64,000 bases of DNA from assembly GCF_036812735.1 (NCBI RefSeq), contig NZ_CP117523.1:2914001-2978000 (forward strand). Direction: 5' to 3'. Below, piece by piece: positions 1-7,567 of the stretch. This stretch comes from Terrisporobacter glycolicus ATCC 14880 = DSM 1288 (GTDB taxonomy: Bacteria; Bacillota; Clostridia; Peptostreptococcales; Peptostreptococcaceae). A program made the translations under genes and the position numbers. Under the pieces are notes generated by a model. It worked only from the letters and a program-made list of their open reading frames with translations, searched no databases and was not told the DNA's origin. Numbering within the stretch: the stretch's first letter is position 1; the number at the start of each line of letters is the position of its first letter.

Positions 1-138
1 ATAAGCATTGCCACTACTATGAACCTTAAAATTAGAAATTTCACCTTTTACTCTAAGGTTATAAAGAATAGGGTCATTTATTAATATTCTTTTTATATAT
101 GAATTTGCTTCGCTTATGTCTAAAGCTCTAAGTTTCAT
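1..138 (-). CDS. xseA: Exodeoxyribonuclease VII large subunit, N-terminal fragment (cut by window edge)
   Basis: Only the first 46 codons lie in the window; the gene continues past the left edge. The translation begins MKLRALDISEANSYIKRIL and continues through VKGEISNFKVHSSGNAY, which is the OB-fold start typical of XseA. With XseB the protein degrades single-stranded DNA in the cytoplasm. The ATG follows AGGAGTGG at good spacing. It sits just downstream of the TsaD-like gene and nusB on the same strand, the usual nusB-xseA neighbourhood of Firmicutes. Identification is firm even though only the N-terminus is visible. Confidence 0.9.
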   Translation of the reverse strand, partial: MKLRALDISEANSYIKRILINDPILYNLRVKGEISNFKVHSSGNAY

Positions 139-148
139 ACATCCACTC

Positions 149-1114
149 CTAATAATTCTTCATTTTATTTAATCCTATTATAGCACATCCTACACCATTA
201 TCTGTTGCATATTCTTTGTCCGTAAAGTAAGCTTTTATATTTTCTCTTTTTAATTTTTCACTTAATTCTTTTTTAATGTATTCGCTTGCAGACACTCCGC
301 CTCCAAATAAAACTTCTTTTAGCTCATACTTTTCACATATGTGAGTTAAGGATTTATACATGGATCTAACCAATGTATCTAAAAGAATTTTACTAATATA
401 TTCTTCATTGTAATCATGAATTATTTTATTAATTTGATTTTCTATTCCCGATAAATTCATATACCCTTCTCTTACACTTGTTTTTAATCCATTTTTAATT
501 TTTTCATTGCACTTTAAAGCATTCTCATCTATATATTTTCCACAAGGAAAATTATAATTCAGTCTAACACCTAATCGATCTACTAACTGACCAAAACTCA
601 CATCTAAACTTCCACCCACAATTTCTATCTTGTAGTTATTATCTTTTCTTTCTACTAAAAGTATTTCTGTAGTCCCTCCAGACATATGAACTGCTAAAAA
701 CTTGTCTTCACTTTCCAAGTTATTGCTAAATAGGCTTGCTTCTATATGATTTTCTTGATGAGTTGTTTCATAAAAAGGACAGTTATTAATGCTGCTTAGC
801 AATTTTGCAAAATTATATCCCACAGAAAAAACAGGCATATAAGAACTATCAACTGGTCTTGGTTTAGTTGACGCACATACACCTACAATATTATAATTTT
901 TTAATTTATTATTTATTATTTGTGATAATTCTCCCATATTATTTACATGTTGAAAAACCGCTTCACTTTGTCTAAGACCTTTATTATCTTTTTTTACTTT
1001 TAATATTATCTTTTCATTTAATACAATCTCTTTATTAAAAGTGATAGCTGCTATAGAAGTTGTATAGCAGCTAGTATCAAGTCCTAGTATGATATTATTG
1101 TTTTTGTGTGTCAT
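149..1114 (-). CDS. TsaD/Kae1-like protein (O-sialoglycoprotein endopeptidase-type paralogue)
   Basis: This 321-residue protein has the ASKHA fold signatures of the TsaD/Kae1/YgjD family. It has an N-terminal phosphate loop ILGLDTSCYTTS, a metal-site HQENH (H119 and H123), a nucleotide-binding segment HMSGGTTEILLV, and C-terminal FGGGVSAS and YATDNGVGCA motifs. True TsaD makes the threonylcarbamoyl group of tRNA t6A37. This copy diverges from the canonical TsaD pattern and sits between nusB and xseA, so it is probably the clostridial paralogue of unassigned role, not the essential enzyme. I chose the ATG at 1114, behind AGGAAG, over a GTG three codons upstream. Its start overlaps the end of nusB, so the two are likely translationally coupled. 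Confidence 0.8.
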   Translation of the reverse strand: MTHKNNNIILGLDTSCYTTSIAAITFNKEIVLNEKIILKVKKDNKGLRQSEAVFQHVNNMGELSQIINNKLKNYNIVGVCASTKPRPVDSSYMPVFSVGYNFAKLLSSINNCPFYETTHQENHIEASLFSNNLESEDKFLAVHMSGGTTEILLVERKDNNYKIEIVGGSLDVSFGQLVDRLGVRLNYNFPCGKYIDENALKCNEKIKNGLKTSVREGYMNLSGIENQINKIIHDYNEEYISKILLDTLVRSMYKSLTHICEKYELKEVLFGGGVSASEYIKKELSEKLKRENIKAYFTDKEYATDNGVGCAIIGLNKMKNY

Positions 1115-1637
1115 TAACAACACTTCCTAATATTCCGTTTATAAATTTAGGAGATTTATCGTCACAGTATAATTTTGCTAAATCGATAGCTTCGTTTATT
1201 GAAACCCTAACAGGTACTTCTTTGCTCATGTATACAATTTCACAAATTGAAAGTTTTAATATTGCTAAATCAACTTTTGCTATTCTATTTAGAGACCAAT
1301 TTAGGGCATGTCTTGTTATTAGCTCTTCTATATCATAGCAGTGTACACTTAACTCATTGCAAACTCTTTTCATATATCCCATATCTATTGCGTTATTCAT
1401 ATTTACACGCTCTAAATTAACACAATTTTCATTTGAGAATTGTAATAATAATTCTTCATATCTATTTATTATGTATTCTTCGTTATTATTTAAGAAATCT
1501 TCAAAATAATTATTTATGTCTTGTAAGTCACCTTCTAATATATCTATTTGATAAATTAATTTCATTAAATATTCTCTACTTGTTATTTTTCTAGCTTTTT
1601 CAATATAACTTATTTTGCTTACATTGTCGTTTTTCAT
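1095..1637 (-). CDS. nusB: Transcription antitermination factor NusB
   Basis: This 180-residue all-helical protein ends in the classic NusB core. The segment WSLNRIAKVDLAILKLSICE is followed by VSINEAIDLAKLY and KFINGILGSV. NusB binds boxA RNA with S10 and supports antitermination of rRNA transcription. The chosen ATG lies 10 bases after AGGAGG. An in-frame start 12 codons upstream has no better ribosome site. The 3' end overlaps the TsaD-like gene, and a terminator separates nusB from the upstream asp23 gene, so nusB probably has its own promoter. Confidence 0.95.
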   Translation of the reverse strand: MKNDNVSKISYIEKARKITSREYLMKLIYQIDILEGDLQDINNYFEDFLNNNEEYIINRYEELLLQFSNENCVNLERVNMNNAIDMGYMKRVCNELSVHCYDIEELITRHALNWSLNRIAKVDLAILKLSICEIVYMSKEVPVRVSINEAIDLAKLYCDDKSPKFINGILGSVVNDTQKQ

Positions 1638-1682
1638 TCTTAATGAACCTCCTTCAGTCTTATTATTTACCACTTGGGCAAT

Positions 1683-1707
1683 AAAAAACCCTCTGATTTT
1701 CAGAGGG
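1683..1707 (-). terminator. Rho-independent terminator after the asp23 gene
   Basis: A perfect 7-bp stem (CCCTCTG/CAGAGGG) with a 5-base loop is followed by six T residues on the minus strand, just after the asp23 stop codon. Confidence 0.85.
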
Positions 1708-1718
1708 CTTTATTTAAT

Positions 1719-2138
1719 TTATTTAGTAATTTGCTTAGATTCTTCTTTCTTAGCTTGTTTTGCTAATTTAGCTTCTTCTTTTTTAGCTTGCTTTGCTAAT
1801 TCTTTTTCTTCTTTTTCTTTCTTGAAGCTAATTTCTTGAACTTGTATATTTACTTGAGAAACTTCTAATCCAGTCATTGTTTCAACTGTATTTTTAACAT
1901 TTTCTTGTACTTTAAGCGATACATCTGGTATTGACATACCATATTCAATAGTTATAACCACATCTAAAGTAACTTTACCGTCTTCCATTTGGATTTTTAC
2001 ACCGTTGTTTTTAAGTAATTTATCTGTTAATGAAGTTATTGTCTCTACACCTTCTACTTCTAAAGCAGCTAATCCAGCTATTGTAACTATAACATCATTC
2101 GAAATTTTAACTTGCCCTAAATTATTGTTATTTTCCAT
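1719..2138 (-). CDS. Asp23/Gls24 family envelope stress protein (YqhY-like)
   Basis: The 139-residue product has the Asp23 domain over about residues 8-115, with the signature segments VTIAGLAALEVEGVE and TLDVVITIEYGMSIPDVS. It ends in a highly charged, alanine/lysine-rich tail with repeated KLAKQAKKEE. Family members are cytoplasmic or membrane-associated and have been linked to envelope stress and lipid homeostasis; no enzyme activity is known. YqhY genes commonly lie between spoIIIAH and nusB in Firmicutes, as here. The ATG follows a GGGGG ribosome site. A second, shorter family member is the yloU-like gene at 20907-21257. Confidence 0.85.
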   Translation of the reverse strand: MENNNNLGQVKISNDVIVTIAGLAALEVEGVETITSLTDKLLKNNGVKIQMEDGKVTLDVVITIEYGMSIPDVSLKVQENVKNTVETMTGLEVSQVNIQVQEISFKKEKEEKELAKQAKKEEAKLAKQAKKEESKQITK

Positions 2139-2211
2139 GAGATTGTTACCCCCTGTATTAAGGTTTTTATAATTATATATTATCATAGCAAATTATGGTC
2201 AGTTTTGCAAG

Positions 2212-2239
2212 AAAATACCTCAGCATTTTCTGAGGTTTT
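2212..2239 (-). terminator. Terminator at the end of the spoIIIA operon
   Basis: A CCTCAG/CTGAGG stem followed by TATTTTCTT on the minus strand lies about 50 bases after the spoIIIAH stop codon and ahead of the asp23 gene. Confidence 0.7.
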
Positions 2240-2289
2240 AGTGATTATATATTATTATAACCTAAAAATAGTAATTTAAAATCAATTTA

Positions 2290-2976
2290 TTATTTTTGGC
2301 TATAACTATTCATTAATTTAATTTTATCGTAAGATACTCCTGCTTGTTGTGCCACTAAGTCAAATATTCTTGCTGCCTCACTCTTAGATAAATCTTGTTT
2401 GTTTACTACTACATTTACATTGCTTTCACCTATGTATACTAAAGCATTTTCGAATCCCTTAGCGCTTAATAAGTTTTCTATTTTTAATTCAGTTTCTTGA
2501 TATTTAACAAGTTGAAGCTTCATATTAGATGCTTCTTCTCTTGATTTATCTGTAGTAGAAGGATTATTTATTATTTCATTTAATTCTTCTGATAAATCAT
2601 TTCTTTGTTTTTCTCTTGTCATTTTCATATCAAGAATATATGTAGACTTACTCATGTTTTCCTTTGAAGTTAATTGTTCTTCTATTTCTTTACTTGTCTC
2701 AACCGATTTTTCTTTAACTGCATCACTTTCATTATCCTTACTATCTACTACAGTTATTTCTGCTGTCTCCTTACTATTCTTTTCATCTTTATCATTATTT
2801 GCTGTTTTTGTTTTGTCCGTATTTTTATCTTGCTGAGCCTGTTCATAAGCCTCAAATTCTTTAGATACAGTAAGTGCTGATTGTTTACTTAACTGATAAT
2901 TTATAACCCCAACAGCTATTAGCATTGTAGATAATGCTAATACAACAAAACCTCTATTCTTAAAATTAAATTTCAT
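2290..2976 (-). CDS. spoIIIAH: Stage III sporulation protein AH
   Basis: This 228-residue protein has one N-terminal membrane anchor (about residues 9-26), a charged Lys/Asp/Glu/Thr linker, and a C-terminal YscJ/FliF-like ring-forming domain. The latter contains KLQLVKYQETELKIENLL and VNVVVNKQDLSKSEAARI. SpoIIIAH sits in the mother-cell membrane and binds forespore SpoIIQ to form the feeding-tube channel across the engulfing membranes. The ATG lies 7 bases after GGAGG. The gene is last in the operon and overlaps no neighbour. SpoIIQ is not in this window. Confidence 0.93.
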   Translation of the reverse strand: MKFNFKNRGFVVLALSTMLIAVGVINYQLSKQSALTVSKEFEAYEQAQQDKNTDKTKTANNDKDEKNSKETAEITVVDSKDNESDAVKEKSVETSKEIEEQLTSKENMSKSTYILDMKMTREKQRNDLSEELNEIINNPSTTDKSREEASNMKLQLVKYQETELKIENLLSAKGFENALVYIGESNVNVVVNKQDLSKSEAARIFDLVAQQAGVSYDKIKLMNSYSQK

Positions 2977-2995
2977 TTTTATCCTCCACCCCTTA

Positions 2996-3550
2996 TTATT
3001 TAGCATATATCTCTACTTGATGACCTGATATTTGTAGAGATGTTTTAACTGCATCATATAGTAATTCTTTTACAGCTGTATCATTGGCCCCACTTGATAC
3101 TACTATTACGCCTTTTATTTTAGCCTCAGATGTTTTTAATACGACTGGGTCATTTGAATTTGATGTAATCATCGTTTTATTTTCTGTTGAGCTAGTGGTT
3201 GTCCTCTCACCTCCAGAAGAATCTTGCTCTTTAGTGGTTTCTGTTGTCGTATTAGAATTATATGCTGGAACAATTTCTTGGCTAGATTGGAAAGTAATCA
3301 TAACATCCACATCTCCAGCTCCATTAATTTTTCTTAATATTTGGGTCAATTTACCTTCTAAATCTTCCTTTTCAGCTTCAGCAGAAGACGTTTTCGTTTC
3401 TGGCTCCGTGCTAACATTTGATTCTTCTTTTTTTCCATCTGGCATTACTGATATGACTATGAGAGCTAATATACAAATTCCAGCCAAAAAAATTAATGGT
3501 TTCAATTTCTTCTTTTCCATATCATTGAATAATTCGTTAAATTTTTTCAA
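2996..3550 (-). CDS. spoIIIAG: Stage III sporulation protein AG
   Basis: The product has one membrane segment (KPLIFLAGICILALIVISVM) near the N-terminus. A Thr/Ser/Glu-rich disordered insert and a C-terminal ring-building motif domain follow, ending GVIVVSSGANDTAVKELLYD. SpoIIIAG forms a large ring in the mother-cell membrane within the SpoIIIA-SpoIIQ channel. No ATG lies at the expected place. I chose the TTG at 3550, about 10 bases after AGAGGAG; a TTG at 3574 is possible but would overlap the spoIIIAF stop. Length and order match the family. Confidence 0.88.
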   Translation of the reverse strand: MKKFNELFNDMEKKKLKPLIFLAGICILALIVISVMPDGKKEESNVSTEPETKTSSAEAEKEDLEGKLTQILRKINGAGDVDVMITFQSSQEIVPAYNSNTTTETTKEQDSSGGERTTTSSTENKTMITSNSNDPVVLKTSEAKIKGVIVVSSGANDTAVKELLYDAVKTSLQISGHQVEIYAK

Positions 3551-3566
3551 CTTACTCCAACTCCTC

Positions 3567-4121
3567 TTAATCAATTTCTATATCCTCAATGGATACATCT
3601 AGTACCTTTATTAAGTCTTCTTTTAGTTTACTTTCTTTTAAGTTCAGCTCACTTTTACTTCTAAACACTTCTTCTTCTTGTGTGTCATTAGATTGTATGT
3701 CCTTACTATTGTCATTATTACTGTTTTTTTCTTTTATTTTTATAGTTTCAATGTCTGATCCATTGATTTTCAAATCTTCTAATTCATACCCGTACTCGTC
3801 TAATTTGAGTTGTAACACACTTTTAAGACCATCTTTATATCCTTTGCTTAAATTTTCATTATTTGTTTTTCCTGCTAAATCATTATAACTATCCACATAC
3901 ATTTTTGAGTAATCGCCCATTTTTTTTAATATTGTATCTTCCAACGACATGTTACTTGAAAAAAAACTTACTACAGGACTTATTATCATAAATACGAATA
4001 TGAAGTTACATACCAAATTTATATATGGCTTTACTTTAGTGTTTGGTAAAATCATATCTACAATATTAATAATAAATGCCCCTACTATAATCGATATTAT
4101 CCATTCCTTTATACTAGCAAT
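3567..4121 (-). CDS. spoIIIAF: Stage III sporulation protein AF, probable non-AUG (ATT) start
   Basis: SpoIIIAF proteins carry two N-terminal membrane helices, then a soluble domain. Starting at the first ATG (4055, residues MILPNTKVKPY) would delete the first helix. Reading upstream in the same frame gives an intact conserved helix, KEWIISIIVGAFIINIVD, which joins directly to MILPN. No ATG, GTG or TTG occurs in that frame before the stop of spoIIIAE. An ATT at 4119-4121 lies about 8 bases after GGAGG and is the best start, giving about 184 residues, close to family length. The soluble region is rich in Asn/Asp/Lys. The start codon is inferred; the frame and family are clear. Confidence 0.8.
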   Translation of the reverse strand: MASIKEWIISIIVGAFIINIVDMILPNTKVKPYINLVCNFIFVFMIISPVVSFFSSNMSLEDTILKKMGDYSKMYVDSYNDLAGKTNNENLSKGYKDGLKSVLQLKLDEYGYELEDLKINGSDIETIKIKEKNSNNDNSKDIQSNDTQEEEVFRSKSELNLKESKLKEDLIKVLDVSIEDIEID

Positions 4122-4142
4122 AATATATCCCTCCCTTTTACT

Positions 4143-5321
4143 TTAAGTTGCTACTGCACTTATGGAAGTTAATATAGCTATGGTTACAAAAAACATTATT
4201 GTTACAGCAATAATTGTAGCTAAAATTATTATCATTAAATTTGATACTTCATTTAAGAAAGAAGATATGTTATCTTCTCCGATAGGTTCTACTACTATGG
4301 CACATAATTTATATACAAGTATTACTGATAATATTTTTATTATTGGTATTAAGCATAATCCTACTAAAATTACTAATCCCACTCCACCAAATACATTTTT
4401 TATAAGCTGAGATGATGATAACAATATATCAACAGAGTCAGATACAAAACCTCCAACTACTGGAATAAAATTTCCAACAGCAAATTTAGCTGTTTTTACT
4501 GTAAACTTATCAAAGGATGTAACATATAAACCTTGTATAGATACTAGTCCAAGATATAAAGTGAATACAGCTCCCAAAGTCACTACATTAATTTGTTTGA
4601 TAAACGATGATAATTTATTTAATTTAATATTGTTTGTTACGTTATTTATTACTAATATGGCAAAAGCTAAAGATATGGCTACAAATATAAATTTTTTAAA
4701 TACAATATTTATAGCTGCAATTCCTCCAATAAAAATTGGATTTAATGCTGTAGATGTGATTGGAAATCCTACTAAAACTAAAAGTGAGATCATTATTGGT
4801 ATAATTACATTAACAAGTCCTATAATACTTTCTATAGTTGAATAACATAATGCCAATATGTCCTTGAAACTTACAAGAGTTAATGTTACTACAGTTATAA
4901 AAACTATGTAATTTGTTACTGTGCTTATACTTGATGATGAAAAAGAATTTTCTAGACTTTTTATTATGGATGATAATAAAGCTAAAACTAAAATACTAAC
5001 TGCAATTTTGATACTAGTTTTTATTCCAGAAAAAATTGCTGCTTTAATTTTGTTTTTATCAAATAAATCTAATATATTTGCTTTTCCGCTTATCAAGTCT
5101 TTTATATATGTTTTTAAATTTATGTCTTTTATTACATTATCTTCTTTTACGTATCTTTCTATTTCATCTATGTTTATTTTACTTAACTGATTATCTATAT
5201 ATAGATCTATGTTATTTTTAGTATCCTCATATTCTTCATCACTTTTCTTATCCTGTGCAAATGACGCAGATGTTAAAGAGAATAAAATAATTAAAACAAG
5301 ACCCAAAATTTTGTTTTTCAT
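4143..5321 (-). CDS. spoIIIAE: Stage III sporulation protein AE
   Basis: This 392-residue polytopic membrane protein begins with a cleavable-looking signal peptide (MKNKILGLVLIILFSLTSASFA). A short extracytoplasmic domain follows, then about seven to eight hydrophobic helices, including VISLLVLVGFPI-like stretches in the middle and a C-terminal IIILATIIAVTIMFF helix. It is an inner component of the mother-cell SpoIIIA secretion-like channel, probably acting with SpoIIIAC and SpoIIIAD. The ATG is preceded by AGGAGAATG at usable spacing. It lies in the operon between spoIIIAD and spoIIIAF. Confidence 0.93.
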   Translation of the reverse strand: MKNKILGLVLIILFSLTSASFAQDKKSDEEYEDTKNNIDLYIDNQLSKINIDEIERYVKEDNVIKDINLKTYIKDLISGKANILDLFDKNKIKAAIFSGIKTSIKIAVSILVLALLSSIIKSLENSFSSSSISTVTNYIVFITVVTLTLVSFKDILALCYSTIESIIGLVNVIIPIMISLLVLVGFPITSTALNPIFIGGIAAINIVFKKFIFVAISLAFAILVINNVTNNIKLNKLSSFIKQINVVTLGAVFTLYLGLVSIQGLYVTSFDKFTVKTAKFAVGNFIPVVGGFVSDSVDILLSSSQLIKNVFGGVGLVILVGLCLIPIIKILSVILVYKLCAIVVEPIGEDNISSFLNEVSNLMIIILATIIAVTIMFFVTIAILTSISAVAT

Positions 5322-5340
5322 GATAAATCATTCTCCTACT

Positions 5341-5724
5341 TTAAATTAAACTTATTATGGTATCTACGATGGATAAAAGTATAGGGAATGACATTGTCAT
5401 AATTATTATCTTCCCCCCAAACTCCAACTTAGTCGCAATGTTTTTTTCCCCACAATCGTTACAAAGAGAAACGGCAAATTCTATAATATAGCAAATACCA
5501 ATTAACTTAATTATTAAACTTATGTACATAGCTGGAATATTCACCTTATCAGCTAAAGACTGTATTCCTTCAACTATAAAATTCAACTTCATAACAACAG
5601 ATAATAAAATTATTACTCCTGCTGTTATGGCAACAAAATTTGCCATTTCTGGTCTATCTTTTCTTATAACTAAACAGAGTATGGTAGAAACCATTGCAAT
5701 CCCAACTAATTGCATAACTTCCAA
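5341..5724 (-). CDS. spoIIIAD: Stage III sporulation protein AD
   Basis: The 127-residue, three- to four-helix membrane protein has the family segment VAITAGVIILLSVV and ends in SFPILLSIVDTIISLI. It is a small subunit of the SpoIIIA channel complex in the mother-cell membrane, related in sequence to SpoIIIAC. The start is a TTG 7 bases after AGGAGG; the ATG three codons later is less well placed. It follows spoIIIAC by 15 bases. Confidence 0.9.
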   Translation of the reverse strand: MEVMQLVGIAMVSTILCLVIRKDRPEMANFVAITAGVIILLSVVMKLNFIVEGIQSLADKVNIPAMYISLIIKLIGICYIIEFAVSLCNDCGEKNIATKLEFGGKIIIMTMSFPILLSIVDTIISLI

Positions 5725-5739
5725 AGTATCTCCTCCTCT

Positions 5740-5937
5740 TTAATAAAGTTGAAACATTGTTCTAACTGTATTAAATAAATCACTAATTTCTGTTATTACT
5801 AATCCTAAAACAATTACCACACCTACAAGAGTTGTTAGCGTTGCCCAGTCCTTTCTATCAACTTTTTCTAAAATCATATTTAATACTGATATTAATATAC
5901 CAATACCTGCAACTTTTAATATCAATGCTATTTCCAT
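5740..5937 (-). CDS. spoIIIAC: Stage III sporulation protein AC
   Basis: The product is 65 residues with two membrane helices (IALILKVAGIGILISVLNMIL and LTTLVGVVIVLGLVITEI) around a KVDRKDWA loop, which matches SpoIIIAC in size and pattern. It acts in the mother-cell SpoIIIA complex. The ATG follows AGGAGGTTAAT. It sits 9 bases after spoIIIAB in an unbroken operon. Confidence 0.92.
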   Translation of the reverse strand: MEIALILKVAGIGILISVLNMILEKVDRKDWATLTTLVGVVIVLGLVITEISDLFNTVRTMFQLY

Positions 5938-5946
5938 ATTAACCTC

Positions 5947-6468
5947 CTAAATTAAAATTATTCCTATACAAATACCTATAAATGTTATTAGCTTTTTATA
6001 AAGTGAACCCTTTTTAAAAATTTCTTCTTTGCTATCGCTAGTAAATTTTTTCAAATTTTCGCAAGTTAAATCTATTAATCTTTGTTGTGATTCTATATCA
6101 CTTTGTCCCAGAGTTAAAAATAATTTTTTTAACTCATCTATTTCTTTATGTTGTAGATTTGTCTCCTTCTTCAGTTTTATAATATTTTCATTTAACATCT
6201 CTTCTAAGGTTCTTCCATCTTCTTTGCGTAAATCCTCTTGCATATCTTTACAAAAATTACAAAGGCAATAATCTTGTTTTAATGATGCTCTATAAAAAAC
6301 TTCTTCTAATGTGTACAACCCAAAAGCTAAATCCATTCTAATTATTTCCAATATCCTAATGACTTCATTTAATTCCTTATGTCTTTTAATAAATGCTTTA
6401 TGTATAATATCACCTATTAGATAACTGGCTCCTATTAGAATTCCTATAAAAAATATTTTAATTTGCAA
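5947..6468 (-). CDS. spoIIIAB: Stage III sporulation protein AB
   Basis: SpoIIIAB has an N-terminal membrane helix (IKIFFIGILIGASYLIGDII), a cytoplasmic helical domain and a C-terminal membrane helix (KLITFIGICIGIILI). It is related to GspF-type platform proteins and works with the ATPase SpoIIIAA. I chose the TTG at 6468, which gives 173 residues, the usual family length. An ATG nine codons upstream (6495) has no visible ribosome site. Either way its start overlaps the end of spoIIIAA, implying coupled translation. Confidence 0.85.
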   Translation of the reverse strand: MQIKIFFIGILIGASYLIGDIIHKAFIKRHKELNEVIRILEIIRMDLAFGLYTLEEVFYRASLKQDYCLCNFCKDMQEDLRKEDGRTLEEMLNENIIKLKKETNLQHKEIDELKKLFLTLGQSDIESQQRLIDLTCENLKKFTSDSKEEIFKKGSLYKKLITFIGICIGIILI

Positions 6469-7417
6469 AGTACCATCTCTTTTCTTGTAAATCATATATT
6501 TTTTCTACAGTTCCTGGTCCCCTTTTTGCAGAAAGTAAGATAACCTTTTTAAATAATTCTTCATCTAATAAATTATTTAACTCTTTTCTATTTCTTATAT
6601 CTTCAATGGAGTCACCATGCACTGTGGTTATAAGCCCAACACCTCCATTCAAGGCATTGTATAAAGCTTTTATATCTTTTTCCGTACCAATTTCATCTGT
6701 TATTATTACATTTGGTGACATTGATCTTAAAACCATCATTATACCCACATCTTTTGGACATGTTTCTATAATGTCTGTCCTAATTCCCACATCCATTTGA
6801 GGTATTCCCAAATAAGAGCCTGCTATTTCATTTCTTTCATCTATTAAAGCCACATTTACACCCTTGAAGTTGTATTTCTCAGTTCCATTACTTAAATTCC
6901 TTACTATATCTCTTAAAAGTGTGGTTTTACCACACTGAGGCGGTGATATTATTATGGTGTTATTTATTTTAGTAGGACTTTTTATAATATGATCCATGAC
7001 TTTGTCAGAACAGCTTTTAACTTCCTTAGATATTCTTATATTCAAAGAAGATATATGTTTTATATTTTCAACTTTTCCATTTTCAACTATGGCTTTTCCA
7101 ACTATACCTACTCTGTGCCCCCCTCTTAAAGTTACAAATCCTTTTTTTATATCATCCATAAATGAGTGAATAGAGTATTTGCATATAATTTGAAAGGTCT
7201 GATCCACATCTTCTTTAGTTACTATATAAGCCTTGTCCATATTTGGGTCTAATTTATTATACTTTTCATTATAAAAGTAGTCTTTCTGGTTCCCGTTAAT
7301 TATCAAAGGTTTGTTGATTCTAAGTCTTATTTCTTCAATATCCTCTCCTTGAATTGTTTTAATTTTATTCCTTAAATTAAGAGATAATGAATTAATAATT
7401 TCATCAGATAGTTTCAT
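6458..7417 (-). CDS. spoIIIAA: Stage III sporulation protein AA, ATPase
   Basis: This 319-residue secretion-type AAA ATPase is the motor of the SpoIIIA complex. It has an N-terminal region with a GGHRVGIVG segment, a Walker A loop SPPQCGKTTLLRD (about residues 158-170), a Walker B region NVIITDEIGTEKD, and a sensor region LITTVHGDSIEDI. The ATG at 7417 lies 8 bases after GGAGG; a GTG just upstream is too close. It is the first gene of spoIIIAA-AH, which is normally switched on by SigE in the mother cell. I could not assign a convincing SigE promoter in the 150-base gap upstream. Confidence 0.95.
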   Translation of the reverse strand: MKLSDEIINSLSLNLRNKIKTIQGEDIEEIRLRINKPLIINGNQKDYFYNEKYNKLDPNMDKAYIVTKEDVDQTFQIICKYSIHSFMDDIKKGFVTLRGGHRVGIVGKAIVENGKVENIKHISSLNIRISKEVKSCSDKVMDHIIKSPTKINNTIIISPPQCGKTTLLRDIVRNLSNGTEKYNFKGVNVALIDERNEIAGSYLGIPQMDVGIRTDIIETCPKDVGIMMVLRSMSPNVIITDEIGTEKDIKALYNALNGGVGLITTVHGDSIEDIRNRKELNNLLDEELFKKVILLSAKRGPGTVEKIYDLQEKRWYFAN

Positions 7418-7507
7418 CACCTTGTCCTCCTCTCTTGTTTATAATATTTATATTTATTAGATGTATTAAATATTACTTTTAGAACAACTTTTGTATTCTT
7501 GAATCTG

Positions 7508-7535
7508 TTGACATTCTTATAAGCTATGATAGTAT
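7508..7535 (+). promoter_or_regulatory. Probable SigA promoter for the M50-like gene
   Basis: TTGACA at 7508 and TAGTAT at 7530 are separated by 16 bases. They lie about 35 bases upstream of the M50-like start, in the region divergent to spoIIIAA. Confidence 0.5.
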
Positions 7536-7567
7536 TTAATAATAATCAATTAAATTAAGGAGGCAAA

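Noticed and set aside
3084-3602. A 172-codon plus-strand open frame across spoIIIAG
   Set aside because: It is the complement of the spoIIIAG coding region with no start context and no recognisable domain.
7421-7507. SigE promoter for spoIIIAA
   Set aside because: Several weak ATA-rich matches exist, but none with both boxes at proper spacing, so I list none.
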